Below are positions 22,185 to 31,300 of a stretch of DNA of 40,393 nt, piece by piece. This DNA comes from an uncultured Faecalicoccus sp. (lineage in GTDB: Bacteria > Bacillota_I > Bacilli_A > Erysipelotrichales > Erysipelotrichaceae), in NCBI RefSeq assembly GCF_944327125.1, contig NZ_CALVGO010000008.1, forward strand, positions 1 to 40,393, written 5' to 3'. Below the pieces are notes generated by a model that was given only the letters and a program-made list of their open reading frames with translations, made no database searches and was not told the origin of the DNA. Numbering within the stretch: position 1 is the stretch's first letter; every line of letters starts with the position of its first letter. The position numbers and the translations under genes were made by a program.

Positions 22185-23129
22185 TCAAAACGAATTCAAT
22201 AGATTCAAAGGCATCAAGAGAAGCTGATAAATGACCAGCACAACGATACCCACACTCAAATAGCTGATGCACTGCATGACCAAAGACATTCTTTGGATTT
22301 CCTTGTTGACTTTTTGTTTCAGCTTATCGTTATAAAGACTCAGCATGGATTCCAGATTTGAGGTATGAAGGCCCATCTGAAAATAGCGGATAAAATCTGT
22401 ATCAAAAGGAAGGACAGAAATTGCCTTTTCAATGCGGTTCCCCTGTTCTAGCGAAGAATAGATTTCTCTGGCATAGATTGAGATCAACGATTGATCATCC
22501 ATTTCAAATAAAGTATGAAGGGCTTTTGAAGTCGAGAGCCCCTGCCCCAGCAAGATACAAAACGCAACAGAAAACTGGAGCGTCAGGATCTTTTTGAAAA
22601 GGGCGATTTTGAATAAACCATATCGATACAAGATCGTACGGCGTTCTTTCTTTTTCCAGAGGAAGACACACAGAAACACTGTGCATCCAAGTACGAGAAA
22701 AAAAAGAGTGTAAAGAATCTTTAGGACGCTGAGAATCGAAAAGTTGGATTCTTGGGTAAAGCTCATCATTCCCGGAAGGATATAGGCATCAAAAAACAAG
22801 ATCATCAAGTAAGTAAAGCTCAAAAGGAAAAAGGGATAGATCATTTTTTTGACAAAATCAATTAAATTTCCCTTTGTGATCTTTTCCAGCTCCAGAGCAC
22901 ATTGAATGGATTTTTTTAAAGAAAGGACATGGTTGAATGCCCGGATCCTTTTAAAAAATGAACTTTGATCCAAACTCAGAGCCTCAATCAGTGAATCGCC
23001 TTGTTCAAGACGCTCCAAAATCAGATCCGAGGCCCGAAATGTCATTTCAATCATGAAATGTGTATCCAATCCTTTTTCCATCAACATCGTGAACTGTTCC
23101 ATTTCCTCTTTGGAAATCCTCGAGGTCAT
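22185..23129 (-). CDS. comGB: ComGB, inner-membrane platform protein
   Basis: This GspF/PilC-type polytopic protein starts in my reading at MTSRISKEEMEQFTMLMEKG and has about three membrane segments (FFLLSFTYLMILFF, LYTLFFLVLGCTVFLCVFL and the C-terminal ISYLSVGIVVLVIYQLLL). It anchors the pseudopilus assembly motor. The frame is open to 23261, but that would overlap comGA by 215 nt. ATG 23129 (or 23144) fits the family N-terminus better. Start signals are weak. Confidence 0.85.
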   Translation of the reverse strand: MTSRISKEEMEQFTMLMEKGLDTHFMIEMTFRASDLILERLEQGDSLIEALSLDQSSFFKRIRAFNHVLSLKKSIQCALELEKITKGNLIDFVKKMIYPFFLLSFTYLMILFFDAYILPGMMSFTQESNFSILSVLKILYTLFFLVLGCTVFLCVFLWKKKERRTILYRYGLFKIALFKKILTLQFSVAFCILLGQGLSTSKALHTLFEMDDQSLISIYAREIYSSLEQGNRIEKAISVLPFDTDFIRYFQMGLHTSNLESMLSLYNDKLKQKVNKEIQRMSLVMQCISYLSVGIVVLVIYQLLLMPLNLLNSF

Positions 23130-24096
23130 GGATTGCCTGTGCATCCTGGATTCGTTTGGAAACAAGAGCTTCCTTGATTTCATCCGCCAATGTGTTAAAG
23201 CCTTCGGGATATCGCTGATGATTGAGGACAAACTGCAGATCTTTTCCTGCCAGAATTTCATAAATACACTCCTTTCCTTTTCCTGTCGTATATAATCGCT
23301 GGGAAATTAGTGCCGTCAATGTATTTTTCAAATCATATTCACTGATTCCCAAATCTTTTAATCGGCCAATGGCTTCCAATGTGTTGGAAGCATGCAAGGT
23401 GGTAAAAGCCAGCGCCCCGGTCAAAGCCGTTCGAATCACCATTTTGGCGGTATAGGCGTTACGGGTCTCACCAATCAGGATCACATCCGGATCGTGTCGG
23501 AGCAGTTCCTCGATTCCCTTTTCATAGGTAAACCCGATTTCTTCGTTGATCTGAAGCTGCAGATAACTCGGATCTTCTATTTCAATAGGATCCTCCAAAG
23601 ACACTACCTTGTGTTGCGAGCGTATTGCGATGGAATGAACGATCGCATGCAGGGTGGTCGTCTTTCCTGAGTTTGTCGGACCGCATGTGATCACAAGTCC
23701 CTGACGGGCGTGGACCAGACTTTTTAAAAAGTCCTGATGATCCTTCTTTTCTGTCAATTGTTCAATTTCAAAATTGACCCCTGTATTCAAGATTCGAATC
23801 ACCCCGGTTTGCAGCTCCGTATTGGGAATCACACTAAATCGGCAAAACACTTTTTTATCTTTTGTATCCCAGGTAAACTGTCCGCTTTGAGGAAGAAAGG
23901 GGTTTGTCAAATCAAAACCCGAAAGAAACTTGATATATTCAAACAGCTTGGGATCCCATATATCCTGAACCAGGGGAACGATCTTTTCTTCGATTCGAAG
24001 CTGAATAAAGAGCTGATGATCCTGTATGGTCAAATGGATATCGCTGGCCTTTCGCGACAGCGCATAATGCATCAACTGCTCCAGTTTTTCTCTCAT
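23047..24096 (-). CDS. comGA: ComGA, pseudopilus assembly ATPase
   Basis: This 349-aa GspE/PilT-type ATPase has ASDIHLTIQ near the start and the Walker A GPTNSGKTT (residues 139-147). The Asp box (VVSLEDPIEIE), Walker B (RHDPDVILIGETRN) and His box (TLHASNTLEA) follow. It powers pseudopilus assembly for DNA uptake. It is the first gene of the minus-strand comG operon. I chose ATG 24096 because GGGTGAT lies just before it. GTG 24105 and ATG 24102 are too close to that site. The promoter must lie in the 77-bp gap shared with the divergent repressor gene. Confidence 0.93.
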   Translation of the reverse strand: MREKLEQLMHYALSRKASDIHLTIQDHQLFIQLRIEEKIVPLVQDIWDPKLFEYIKFLSGFDLTNPFLPQSGQFTWDTKDKKVFCRFSVIPNTELQTGVIRILNTGVNFEIEQLTEKKDHQDFLKSLVHARQGLVITCGPTNSGKTTTLHAIVHSIAIRSQHKVVSLEDPIEIEDPSYLQLQINEEIGFTYEKGIEELLRHDPDVILIGETRNAYTAKMVIRTALTGALAFTTLHASNTLEAIGRLKDLGISEYDLKNTLTALISQRLYTTGKGKECIYEILAGKDLQFVLNHQRYPEGFNTLADEIKEALVSKRIQDAQAIHDLEDFQRGNGTVHDVDGKRIGYTFHD

Positions 24097-24108
24097 GTGC
24101 ATCACCCA

Positions 24109-24160
24109 TATATAAATACGTAAAACAATCGTTTTTTTGGAAAAAATATGTTACGTTTAT
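24109..24160. promoter_or_regulatory. Dyad-rich divergent control region of comG and the repressor gene
   Basis: TATAAATACGT (from 24110) and the inverted ACGTTTATA (24153 on) flank an AAAAC-AATC-GTTTT palindrome (24123-24135). The S24-type repressor encoded next door could bind here. The inner palindrome resembles a ComK box (AAAA-N5-TTTT) but the spacing is off by one. Confidence 0.4.
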
Positions 24161-24173
24161 ACCGGTGATACGC

Positions 24174-24764
24174 ATGATCTTTAGAAAACTGTTAGTACAA
24201 TATGAAATCGAACACCAGCTGACCCATGAAGAAATGGCAAAAAAACTTGGAATCTCCCGGGCCACCTATTTTCGATGGCTCCAGGGAAACACCAAACTAA
24301 GGACAAGAACCAAACAAAATGTGGCCCAGGTATTGGGAATCGACGACATTGATGAGATACTGGAAGAAAGTGAGATGTATAAACCGGTCCTGGGAAAAAC
24401 GAAGGCCGGCTATGACTTCCCAGCACAGGAAGAAATCGAAGACTATATCAAAGTCACAAAAAAGGATGCTTCCCAGGGAGATTATTTTCTCCGTGTCGAA
24501 GGCGACTCCATGGAAGGCGCTCATATATACGCAGGAGATCTTGTCTATGTCCGGCAATGCGACTATGTTCCTTCAGGAAGTATTGCGATCGTACTAATTG
24601 GAGAGGAAGCCACGATCAAAAGAGTGCATTATAAAAACGACCTCCTGATCCTGGAGGCCGCCAATCCAAAATACAAAACGAGATCTTTTGGCCCGGAAGA
24701 AATCGAAAAACTCCCGGTCAAGATCCTGGGACAAGTTCGTTTTGTACGAACTGATTTTGTATAA
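24174..24764 (+). CDS. LexA/CI-like repressor with S24 self-cleavage domain
   Basis: This 196-aa protein has an N-terminal Xre-type HTH (LTHEEMAKKLGISRATYFRWLQG, ~17-39) and a C-terminal S24 domain. The cleavage bond is Ala78-Gly79 (KTKAGYDF), the nucleophile Ser112 (GDSMEGA) and the base Lys149 (ATIKRVHY). The Ser-Lys distance of 37 equals that of E. coli LexA (119/156). It should cleave itself with RecA after DNA damage. The HTH is phage-repressor-like rather than the winged type of classical LexA, as in HdiR of lactic acid bacteria. ATG 24174 follows GGTGAT. It faces the comG operon, suggesting damage-linked control of competence (inference). Confidence 0.88.
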   Translation: MIFRKLLVQYEIEHQLTHEEMAKKLGISRATYFRWLQGNTKLRTRTKQNVAQVLGIDDIDEILEESEMYKPVLGKTKAGYDFPAQEEIEDYIKVTKKDASQGDYFLRVEGDSMEGAHIYAGDLVYVRQCDYVPSGSIAIVLIGEEATIKRVHYKNDLLILEAANPKYKTRSFGPEEIEKLPVKILGQVRFVRTDFV

Positions 24765-24767
24765 AAA

Positions 24768-24802
24768 TAAATGAGCAGATTCAATCTGCTCATTGTTTTT
24801 AT
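24768..24802. terminator. Bidirectional terminator between repressor gene and pfp
   Basis: AATGAGCAGA and TCTGCTCATT form a stem with T-rich tracts on both sides, GTTTTTATT on plus and TATTTTTA on minus. Confidence 0.85.
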
Positions 24803-26457
24803 TCTTGTTCCAAAGCCAGAGTTTTTGTCGTGATGTCGCAAACTTCAGCTGGTCCATAATACTGAATCGCACCTGGATATACGAAGCAAGTATTTTCAGC
24901 CCATTCACCACGATGTGCTTCGAAGTATTTGAATGGTTTGCCATCCAATTCAACCAGTGCCTTTTTGATAACTGGTTTATCTTCCCCATGACGTCTTTCG
25001 ATATTCATCATCTTAGTGATCGGCATACCGCCGGCTACCCATTCATTGGCTGGTTTAGACAGGTTGGAGATCTTAGAAAGATATCCGTTATAACCATACT
25101 GAATCAGCATGAAGGCATTGTATCCCAAAGAATAACAATAGTCGGAATCAAAGTTTGATGGGAAAGCGCAACGTCCTTCATATCCGAAGAAATGATGCAG
25201 GGCATTGAATTTTCCTTTGTATGTACCCGCTTCTCTTCTTTGTTCCAGTTTATCGGCAACCAAAGCCGAGAATAATTTTTCAGATTCGATCAAAGATACC
25301 TGTACGTTTCCATGAGGGTCACGTTCCAGGAACAGCTGCTGCTGGATTCCTACTGGAAGAATCGCAAATACTTCCATGGATTCTTTCGTCAAACCTTTTT
25401 CGATAAAGGCATATTTTTCTTCCCATGTTTCAATGGCATTGAATTCGTCGGCCTTTGATCCAGCCAGCAATTCATTGATTTCGGCAATCAGTTTAGAGAA
25501 TTCAGGAACGAATTCCACAACTCCTTCCGGGATGATCGCAACACCAAAGTTCATTCCCTTGGCGGCACGTTTTTCTACAGAATCCGCAATGTAATCGGCA
25601 ATCTGAGATAAAGACATCTTTTTAGCGGCGACTTCTTCAGATACCAGACAGATGTTTGGCTGTGTTTCCAAAGCGCATTCCAAAGCTACATGAGAAGCAG
25701 AACGTCCCATAACCTTGATAAAGTGCCAGTATTTCTTTGCGGAGTTGGCGTCACGTTCGATGTTTCCGATCAGTTCCGAATATGTTTTCGTTGCGGTATC
25801 AAATCCAAATGAACATTCGATGTCTTCATTTTTCAAATCGCCATCGATCGTCTTAGGACATCCGATTACCTGTACACCTGTATCATGAGCTGCGAAATAC
25901 TCAGCCAATACTGCGGCATTGGTATTGGAATCGTCTCCACCGATGATTACGATTGCGGTGATTCCGTGTTTCTTACAAACTTCGGCTGCGATCGCAAACT
26001 GTTCTTCCGTTTCCAGTTTTGTTCTTCCTGAACCGATAATATCAAATCCGCCTGTATTGCGGTATTCATCAATATATGCATCATCAAAGATCAGATAGTC
26101 ATCGTCGATCAGTCCGCTAGGACCATTTTTGAAGCCATACAGTTCATTCTCTGAATTGGTAGCCTTTAAAGCGTCATACAATCCACAGATGACATTATGC
26201 CCTCCAGGCGCCTGTCCTCCCGACAAAATCACACCAACTACCTGTTTCTTGGCTGGTGATGTATTTTTTCCTTTCTGGAAAGTGATTTCTTTCTTTCCAT
26301 ATGTGTTAGGGAACAATTCTTTGATTTTTTCCTGATCCGCAACACTCTGCGTCTCTTCGCCTTCCAGAACAGAGATTTCAGAAATCCCATGTCTCAACAT
26401 TCCAGGAAGCTTTGGAGAATACTCATATCTTGCTTGTTGTAATGATGAAATTTTCAT
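24799..26457 (-). CDS. pfp: Pyrophosphate-dependent phosphofructokinase (long PFP type)
   Basis: The product has 552 aa. It contains [20 protein letters not shown] (~72-91), GGDDSNTNA (173-181), [10 protein letters not shown] (201-210), [16 protein letters not shown] and a long C-terminal lobe. The Asp-Asp in GGDD and the Lys in PKTIDGD are the residues that favour PPi over ATP in this family. The length matches the plant/spirochaete-like long form. The enzyme makes glycolysis reversible at this step and saves ATP, useful for a fermenter. AAGGAG precedes the ATG and a promoter lies just upstream. Confidence 0.93.
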   Translation of the reverse strand: MKISSLQQARYEYSPKLPGMLRHGISEISVLEGEETQSVADQEKIKELFPNTYGKKEITFQKGKNTSPAKKQVVGVILSGGQAPGGHNVICGLYDALKATNSENELYGFKNGPSGLIDDDYLIFDDAYIDEYRNTGGFDIIGSGRTKLETEEQFAIAAEVCKKHGITAIVIIGGDDSNTNAAVLAEYFAAHDTGVQVIGCPKTIDGDLKNEDIECSFGFDTATKTYSELIGNIERDANSAKKYWHFIKVMGRSASHVALECALETQPNICLVSEEVAAKKMSLSQIADYIADSVEKRAAKGMNFGVAIIPEGVVEFVPEFSKLIAEINELLAGSKADEFNAIETWEEKYAFIEKGLTKESMEVFAILPVGIQQQLFLERDPHGNVQVSLIESEKLFSALVADKLEQRREAGTYKGKFNALHHFFGYEGRCAFPSNFDSDYCYSLGYNAFMLIQYGYNGYLSKISNLSKPANEWVAGGMPITKMMNIERRHGEDKPVIKKALVELDGKPFKYFEAHRGEWAENTCFVYPGAIQYYGPAEVCDITTKTLALEQE

Positions 26458-26484
26458 AATAGCACTCCTTTTTTTACCGCCTCA

Positions 26485-26513
26485 ATTATAAAATATACTC
26501 TTTGAAAAGTAAA
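26485..26513 (-). promoter_or_regulatory. Promoter of pfp
   Basis: TATAAT (26490-26485) with TTTACT 17 bp upstream, in the 67-bp gap after the ABC-F gene. Confidence 0.55.
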
Positions 26514-26524
26514 TATCAAAAGCC

Positions 26525-28393
26525 CTATTGAAGAGATTCCAAAGCCATCATCTTCTCCTCCCATTCCTGGGTATAATGCGCGATCTCATTGTGCTTTTCA
26601 TCGATCATCTGATCGAGCTCTTCCATCTTTTGATAATCCTGATAATACTCTGGTTCATAACGCAGTTCCCGCAAAGATTCCAGGTCTTCCTGTGCCTGTT
26701 CTAAAAGCTGCTCCAGCCGGTCGACCCGGTTTTTCAAAGCTTTCCGGTCTTTAAAGCTCTGGACATTATCGTTCGATGTTCTTTGGATCTCCACTTCTTC
26801 CACCAGGGAGTTGGAAGCTTTCTTTTCGATATACTCATCATATGTACAGTCGTACACCTTACATTTTTCATCCATTTCCAGAACACGGCTGGCCATTTTT
26901 GACAGAAACATACGGTCATGCGATACAAACAAAATCGTTCCGTCGTAGTGTTCCAGCGCTTTTTCAAGGGCCTCCTTGGTCGGAATATCCAGGTGATTGG
27001 TCGGTTCATCCAGTAAAAGAAGATTATCTTCCATCAACATCAGTTCGGCCAGGGAAAGGCGAACCTTTTCACCGCCGGAAAGCGAATTGACCTCTTTAAA
27101 GACCTCATCCTGTGTAAACAAAAAGCCGGCCAGCGTATTACGGATCTGCGTCTGATTCAAATCCGGCGATACATCCCATAAAGTATCGATCACCGTTTTT
27201 TCCGATTTACGATGGGCACTGTCCTGATCAAAATAACCAATGTCGATCTGGTAGCCAAAATGATACTCTCCGGAAAGAGCCGGGACTTTATGCATCAGTG
27301 TCTTGATCAATGTACTTTTCCCAATGCCGTTAGGTCCTATGATTGCCATGCGGTCTCCTTTTCGCAAAGTAAAAGACACTGTGCTTAAAGGCTGATCATA
27401 GCCAAGAACAAGATCTTTGACTTCCAATACGTCCTTTCCCCCTTTTCGGGCACACTGAAAAGAGGCGTGCATCGTCGAAGTATCTGCCTTTAAGTCTTCG
27501 ATACGATCCATACGTTCCAGATATTTGATCTTACTCTGGGCAAAAGCCGCCTTGTTTTTCTTATACCGAAATTTTTCAATAAGTTCTTCCAGGCGATGAA
27601 TGTGCGCCTGCTGACGAAGATAAGCTTCATGATTCTTTTTCAGAAACTCTTCCTTCGCCTTGACATAATGTGAATAATTGCCCACATATCTTGTGGTCAC
27701 GCCATATTCGATCTCAACGATCTCATCCACCACATGATCCAGGAAAGTACGGTCATGACTGACCAGGATCACTGCGCTAGGATAATGCCGAACATAGTTT
27801 TCCAGCCATTCAATGCTTTCGACATCCAAATGGTTGGTCGGTTCATCCAACAACAATACATCGGGCTTTGACAACAGCAGTTTGACCAATGCGATTCGTG
27901 TTCTTTGCCCGGAGGAAAACTGGGAAAGTTCTTTATACAGATCTTCTTCCCCAAATCCAAAATGAAAAAAGACATTTTTCAGTTCCACTTCATACTGATA
28001 CCCGTTCAAAGCTTCAAACCGGGCCTGTAAAGAAGCATATTTTTCCAGCTGTTTTTCACTTGGATCTCTCTCTAAGATCAAAGCCTGTTCCTGAAGTTGT
28101 TTTTCCAATGATCGAACATTGGAAAACGCTTCCGATAGTTCCTGATACACCGTATGTTCGATATCCGAAAACGTGATCTGGGCCAGGTATCCGATCTTGA
28201 CCCCATTGGATACGACCCGGGAGCCTTTGTCCGGTTTTTCCTTATCACATATAATTTTTAGTAATGTCGTCTTTCCACAGCCGTTTTTCCCGACCAGGGC
28301 AACCTTTTCTTTGTCCTTGATGGTCAAGGAAGCTTTCTTTAAGACATCTTGTGCTCCATAACTTTTTGATATATTACTGACTTGCAGTTTCAC
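26525..28393 (-). CDS. ABC-F family ATPase (ribosome-associated)
   Basis: This 622-aa protein has two ABC domains and no membrane segment: Walker A GKNGCGKTT (~35-43) and GPNGIGKST, signatures LSQFSSGQRTRIAL and VNSLSGGEKVRLSL, and Walker B LLLDEPTNHLD twice. The interdomain linker is charged and Arg-rich (KNHEAYLRQQAHIHRLEELIEKF split by helix breaks), and a C-terminal coiled coil follows (~540-620). ABC-F proteins act on stalled ribosomes or protect them from antibiotics. I cannot assign a subtype; it resembles housekeeping YdiF types. The GTG at 28393 follows GGGTGAGA and gives the family start KLQVSNISKSYG. Confidence 0.92.
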   Translation of the reverse strand: MKLQVSNISKSYGAQDVLKKASLTIKDKEKVALVGKNGCGKTTLLKIICDKEKPDKGSRVVSNGVKIGYLAQITFSDIEHTVYQELSEAFSNVRSLEKQLQEQALILERDPSEKQLEKYASLQARFEALNGYQYEVELKNVFFHFGFGEEDLYKELSQFSSGQRTRIALVKLLLSKPDVLLLDEPTNHLDVESIEWLENYVRHYPSAVILVSHDRTFLDHVVDEIVEIEYGVTTRYVGNYSHYVKAKEEFLKKNHEAYLRQQAHIHRLEELIEKFRYKKNKAAFAQSKIKYLERMDRIEDLKADTSTMHASFQCARKGGKDVLEVKDLVLGYDQPLSTVSFTLRKGDRMAIIGPNGIGKSTLIKTLMHKVPALSGEYHFGYQIDIGYFDQDSAHRKSEKTVIDTLWDVSPDLNQTQIRNTLAGFLFTQDEVFKEVNSLSGGEKVRLSLAELMLMEDNLLLLDEPTNHLDIPTKEALEKALEHYDGTILFVSHDRMFLSKMASRVLEMDEKCKVYDCTYDEYIEKKASNSLVEEVEIQRTSNDNVQSFKDRKALKNRVDRLEQLLEQAQEDLESLRELRYEPEYYQDYQKMEELDQMIDEKHNEIAHYTQEWEEKMMALESLQ

Positions 28394-29684
28394 TGTTCTC
28401 ACCCTGTACTCCATAATAAGAACAAATGGCTTCGGCGATCTGCTTGGCCATTTCTTCCTTATGTTCCTGATAATAATTTACACTTTCTTCTTTGGTTGCG
28501 TTTGCCAGCATGAAAAGAACACTTTCCATACCATAACTCTCCCCAAATGAACGATTGGCTTTGGACCGTTCCAGCGTACCGGTAAAGGTCAGTTTGCCTC
28601 CGGTTTCTCTTAACTGAGGATAAGCATCATACATGCGTTTTGAATCTTCGGGTTCAAGCCCGATATCATAACCGACGGAAGACGCCTGATAATCTCTGTG
28701 GCTGATTGAAGACAACTCCAATTCTTTTTGATCAAAGGCATAGGCCATTTCGTTGGCCAAAAAGCCGCTTGCATAACGGGATGTCAAAAAATAAGGACGA
28801 TAAAGATCTTCATCTTCATAAACTTCAAAACTTAAATACACCTTGGCTTGGGCCTCATAGCCTTTGCCCACTCTTGAAGAAGTGCCATAATAGCTGTCGC
28901 TGGTTTCTTTATCCCGCGTAAAAACGACACGAAGACCTTTGTCTTCCAATTCTTTTTTGACCAGCTGAGCAAATTCCCATGTCGTCTGGGGTTCATGGAT
29001 CCAGTTGGTAACGATCCCCTCTTCATTGACCATGGTCTGTTCGTTATAAACATTTCCGCCTGGATCCAGTACAACATCCGCCACTTTGACCTGCGGAATG
29101 TTTTCCATTACTTCCAGAAAGGCATAATTTTTTTCATATGTGATCCCATAATCTTGCAGATAGTCTTTGTCCGCATGAAGAATCACATCTTTTACGTTTT
29201 TTTGACTCCGTATCGTACTCAAAGATTCTGAATCAAAGGCATCATCAAAATAGATCCGCTTTCGATCGTAGTTATCATACAGATAAAGTTCATATAAGCC
29301 TTCTTCCAAAGATCCCAGCTGGATGCCTGAATCAATGCTTTCTCCTAAAATATAACTGGTTTCTTCTTCCGTCTGGACATTACGCAAAACAACCATCTGC
29401 CCGACTAGAGCATCGGTTTCTTTTTTTCCGTAATCTTTACGGTATAAAGATAACGTCTGGCCATAGATCCCATAATCCTGGATCTGATAATCCTGTTTGA
29501 ACCGGGTATCCACATGGTCTGTGATATCCTTTTTTTCCAAAGTGTCCATAACGCTCATCTGAAGATGATCGATTTCCGTGGTTCGATTCAAATACAGGAA
29601 GATACCCACCGAGGATATGGCAACGGCAATAACGAATAAAATAATAAAACGGGGATGTTTCCATCTTCTGGTCTTTTTTTTCAT
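28374..29684 (-). CDS. Membrane-anchored amidase_3-like protein lacking zinc ligands
   Basis: The product has 436 aa. A basic start and one membrane helix (FIILFVIAVAISSVGIFLYL) are followed by a mixed domain and a C-terminal N-acetylmuramoyl-L-alanine amidase fold. Where active enzymes have LDAGHGG it reads VVLDPGGNVYNE, and where they have SLHANA it reads YLSFEVYED, so both zinc histidines are absent. The later ESVLFMLANATKEE...IAEAICSYYGV keeps the family end. It may be a regulator or scaffold, as with catalytically dead amidase homologues. The ATG at 29684 lies past the asnS terminator; a TTG at 29720 would sit within it. The stop overlaps the ABC-F gene by 20 nt. Confidence 0.7.
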   Translation of the reverse strand: MKKKTRRWKHPRFIILFVIAVAISSVGIFLYLNRTTEIDHLQMSVMDTLEKKDITDHVDTRFKQDYQIQDYGIYGQTLSLYRKDYGKKETDALVGQMVVLRNVQTEEETSYILGESIDSGIQLGSLEEGLYELYLYDNYDRKRIYFDDAFDSESLSTIRSQKNVKDVILHADKDYLQDYGITYEKNYAFLEVMENIPQVKVADVVLDPGGNVYNEQTMVNEEGIVTNWIHEPQTTWEFAQLVKKELEDKGLRVVFTRDKETSDSYYGTSSRVGKGYEAQAKVYLSFEVYEDEDLYRPYFLTSRYASGFLANEMAYAFDQKELELSSISHRDYQASSVGYDIGLEPEDSKRMYDAYPQLRETGGKLTFTGTLERSKANRSFGESYGMESVLFMLANATKEESVNYYQEHKEEMAKQIAEAICSYYGVQGENSETASQ

Positions 29685-29700
29685 GGCTTTAGTATAGACC

Positions 29701-29727
29701 AAAAGAAAAGAGCGCGTCAACGCTCTA
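29701..29727 (-). terminator. Terminator of asnS
   Basis: AGAGCG and CGCTCT pair around TTGACG, followed by TTTTCTTTT on the minus strand. The asnS stop codon is at its 5' edge. Confidence 0.75.
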
Positions 29728-31083
29728 AAAAATCAGATTTCTTGGAGTTCTAGGATATGGCTGTACATCGCGGATGTTCTGGATACCGCTTAAATACATC
29801 AGCATTCTGTCAAATCCTAAACCAAATCCACTGTGTTTACAGCCTCCAAACCGGCGAAGATCAAGATACCACTGGAGTGGCTCCTGTGAAATGTTCAGCT
29901 CCTTGAGCTTGTCAACCAACACATCGTAGCGTTCTTCTCGCTGAGATCCGCCGACCAGTTCTCCAACATAAGGCACCAGCAAGTCGCAGGCGGCGACTGT
30001 CTTGTTGTCTTCATTGACACGCATATAGAAGGCTTTGATTTCCTTTGGATAATCGATCAGGAACACCGGACCTTTGACCACTTGTTCACAGATGTATCGT
30101 TCATGTTCACTTTGAAGATCCATTCCCCAGTAAATATCCTTGTTCTCAAAACGATCCTTCGCCTTTTCCAGGTGCTCAATGGCTTCTGTATACGTCATTC
30201 GTTTAAAATTGGAAGCCGCCACCGCTTTGATACGCTGAATACATTCTTTATCAATCACTCTTTCGAAGAATGCCATTTCTTCAGAAGCGTGTTCCAGACA
30301 ATAATTGATACAGAACTTGATCATTTCTTCGATGCAGTCCATATTGTCCGAAAGATCGGCAAAGGCAAGTTCCGGCTCGATCATCCAGAACTCACTGGCA
30401 TGACGTGTCGTATTGGAATTCTCCGCACGGAAAGTGGGTCCAAACGTATAAACATTTCGATACGTCAAGGCAAACGGTTCAACGTGCAGCTGGCCGGATA
30501 CCGTTAACTGTGCATGCTTTCCAAAGAAATCCTCTTCGTATTTATCATCCTGACGTGTTGTTACGGTAAAGCATTCTCCAGCTCCTTCGGCATCGTTCCC
30601 AGTAATCACCGGCGTGTGCACATAGACAAAGCCTCGTTCCTGAAAGAACGTGTGAATGGCCATGGACAGCACACTGCGAAGACGGAATACCGCATAATAA
30701 GTATTGGCACGTGGACGAACATGCGGGATCTCACGCATATATTCAAAACTGTGACGTTTTTTCTGCAGCGGATAATCGTGCTCACTGGCTCCTAAGATCT
30801 GAACGTTCTGGGCCTGGATCTCAAACGGTTGTTTGGATCCTGGTGTACAGACACATTTTCCCGTCACTTCAATGGCAGAACCTAAAGTGATCTTACTGAC
30901 TTCATCGTAGTTCGCTGTACTTTCCTGATAATAAACGACCTGAACATTCCCAAAGGTAGATCCATCGTTTAATTCAATGAATCCCAGGGCCTTTGAGTTA
31001 CGATTGGTTCGAACCCATCCCTGCAGCGTAATGATTTGCTGATCCAACGATTGAAACTCTTCTTTTAGTTTTTTTACAAGCAT
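29725..31083 (-). CDS. asnS: Asparaginyl-tRNA synthetase
   Basis: This 452-aa class IIb synthetase has an OB-fold anticodon domain (ITLQGWVRTNRNSKALGFIELNDGS), motif 1 around FFQERGFVYVHTPVITGND, motif 2 PTFRAENSNTTRHASEFWMIEPE and motif 3 GFGLGFDRMLMYL. The signature ...NTTRHASEFW separates it from AspRS. ATG 31083 follows GGGAGG; the frame extends to 31158 only through the T-box. It charges the tRNA-Asn encoded at 10560, and expression is set by a T-box. Confidence 0.97.
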   Translation of the reverse strand: MLVKKLKEEFQSLDQQIITLQGWVRTNRNSKALGFIELNDGSTFGNVQVVYYQESTANYDEVSKITLGSAIEVTGKCVCTPGSKQPFEIQAQNVQILGASEHDYPLQKKRHSFEYMREIPHVRPRANTYYAVFRLRSVLSMAIHTFFQERGFVYVHTPVITGNDAEGAGECFTVTTRQDDKYEEDFFGKHAQLTVSGQLHVEPFALTYRNVYTFGPTFRAENSNTTRHASEFWMIEPELAFADLSDNMDCIEEMIKFCINYCLEHASEEMAFFERVIDKECIQRIKAVAASNFKRMTYTEAIEHLEKAKDRFENKDIYWGMDLQSEHERYICEQVVKGPVFLIDYPKEIKAFYMRVNEDNKTVAACDLLVPYVGELVGGSQREERYDVLVDKLKELNISQEPLQWYLDLRRFGGCKHSGFGLGFDRMLMYLSGIQNIRDVQPYPRTPRNLIF

Positions 31084-31089
31084 ATTTTC

Positions 31090-31300
31090 CTCCCATATAA
31101 TAAAAAAAATCGTCCCCTGACAGGAACGATGTATAACCGCGGTACCATCCTTTTTCAATACTGCACTCTCGAGCTTAACGCACTCCTACGAGACTGTCTA
31201 CTGATCTTTCTCCAGTCCGGCTCCCCAGTTGTTGGCTATAATAAGTTATCGGTTCTCTTTCACCAAACAAGAACTCTCTTTTGCGAATCACTTAAAAAGA
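31090..31300 (-). promoter_or_regulatory. T-box riboswitch of asnS
   Basis: The minus-strand leader contains the antiterminator bulge sequence AAAAAGGATGGTACCGCGG (31155-31137), followed by a terminator stem (ATCGTTCC/GGGGACGAT) and eight U. Stem I lies in 31290-31220. Uncharged tRNA-Asn should bind and prevent termination. A candidate specifier is AAC in CCGATAACTTAT, but I could not fold stem I fully. The leader starts right at the rex stop codon. Confidence 0.92.
31101..31130 (-). terminator. Terminator hairpin of the asnS T-box
   Basis: ATCGTTCC pairs with GGGGACGAT around TGTCA, then TTTTTTT on the minus strand. Confidence 0.85.

Noticed and set aside
24123-24135. ComK box in the comG control region
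   Set aside because: AAAAC-AATC-GTTTT has a 6-nt rather than 5-nt gap between AAAA and TTTT, and ComK is not expected in every Bacillota lineage. Kept only as a palindrome.
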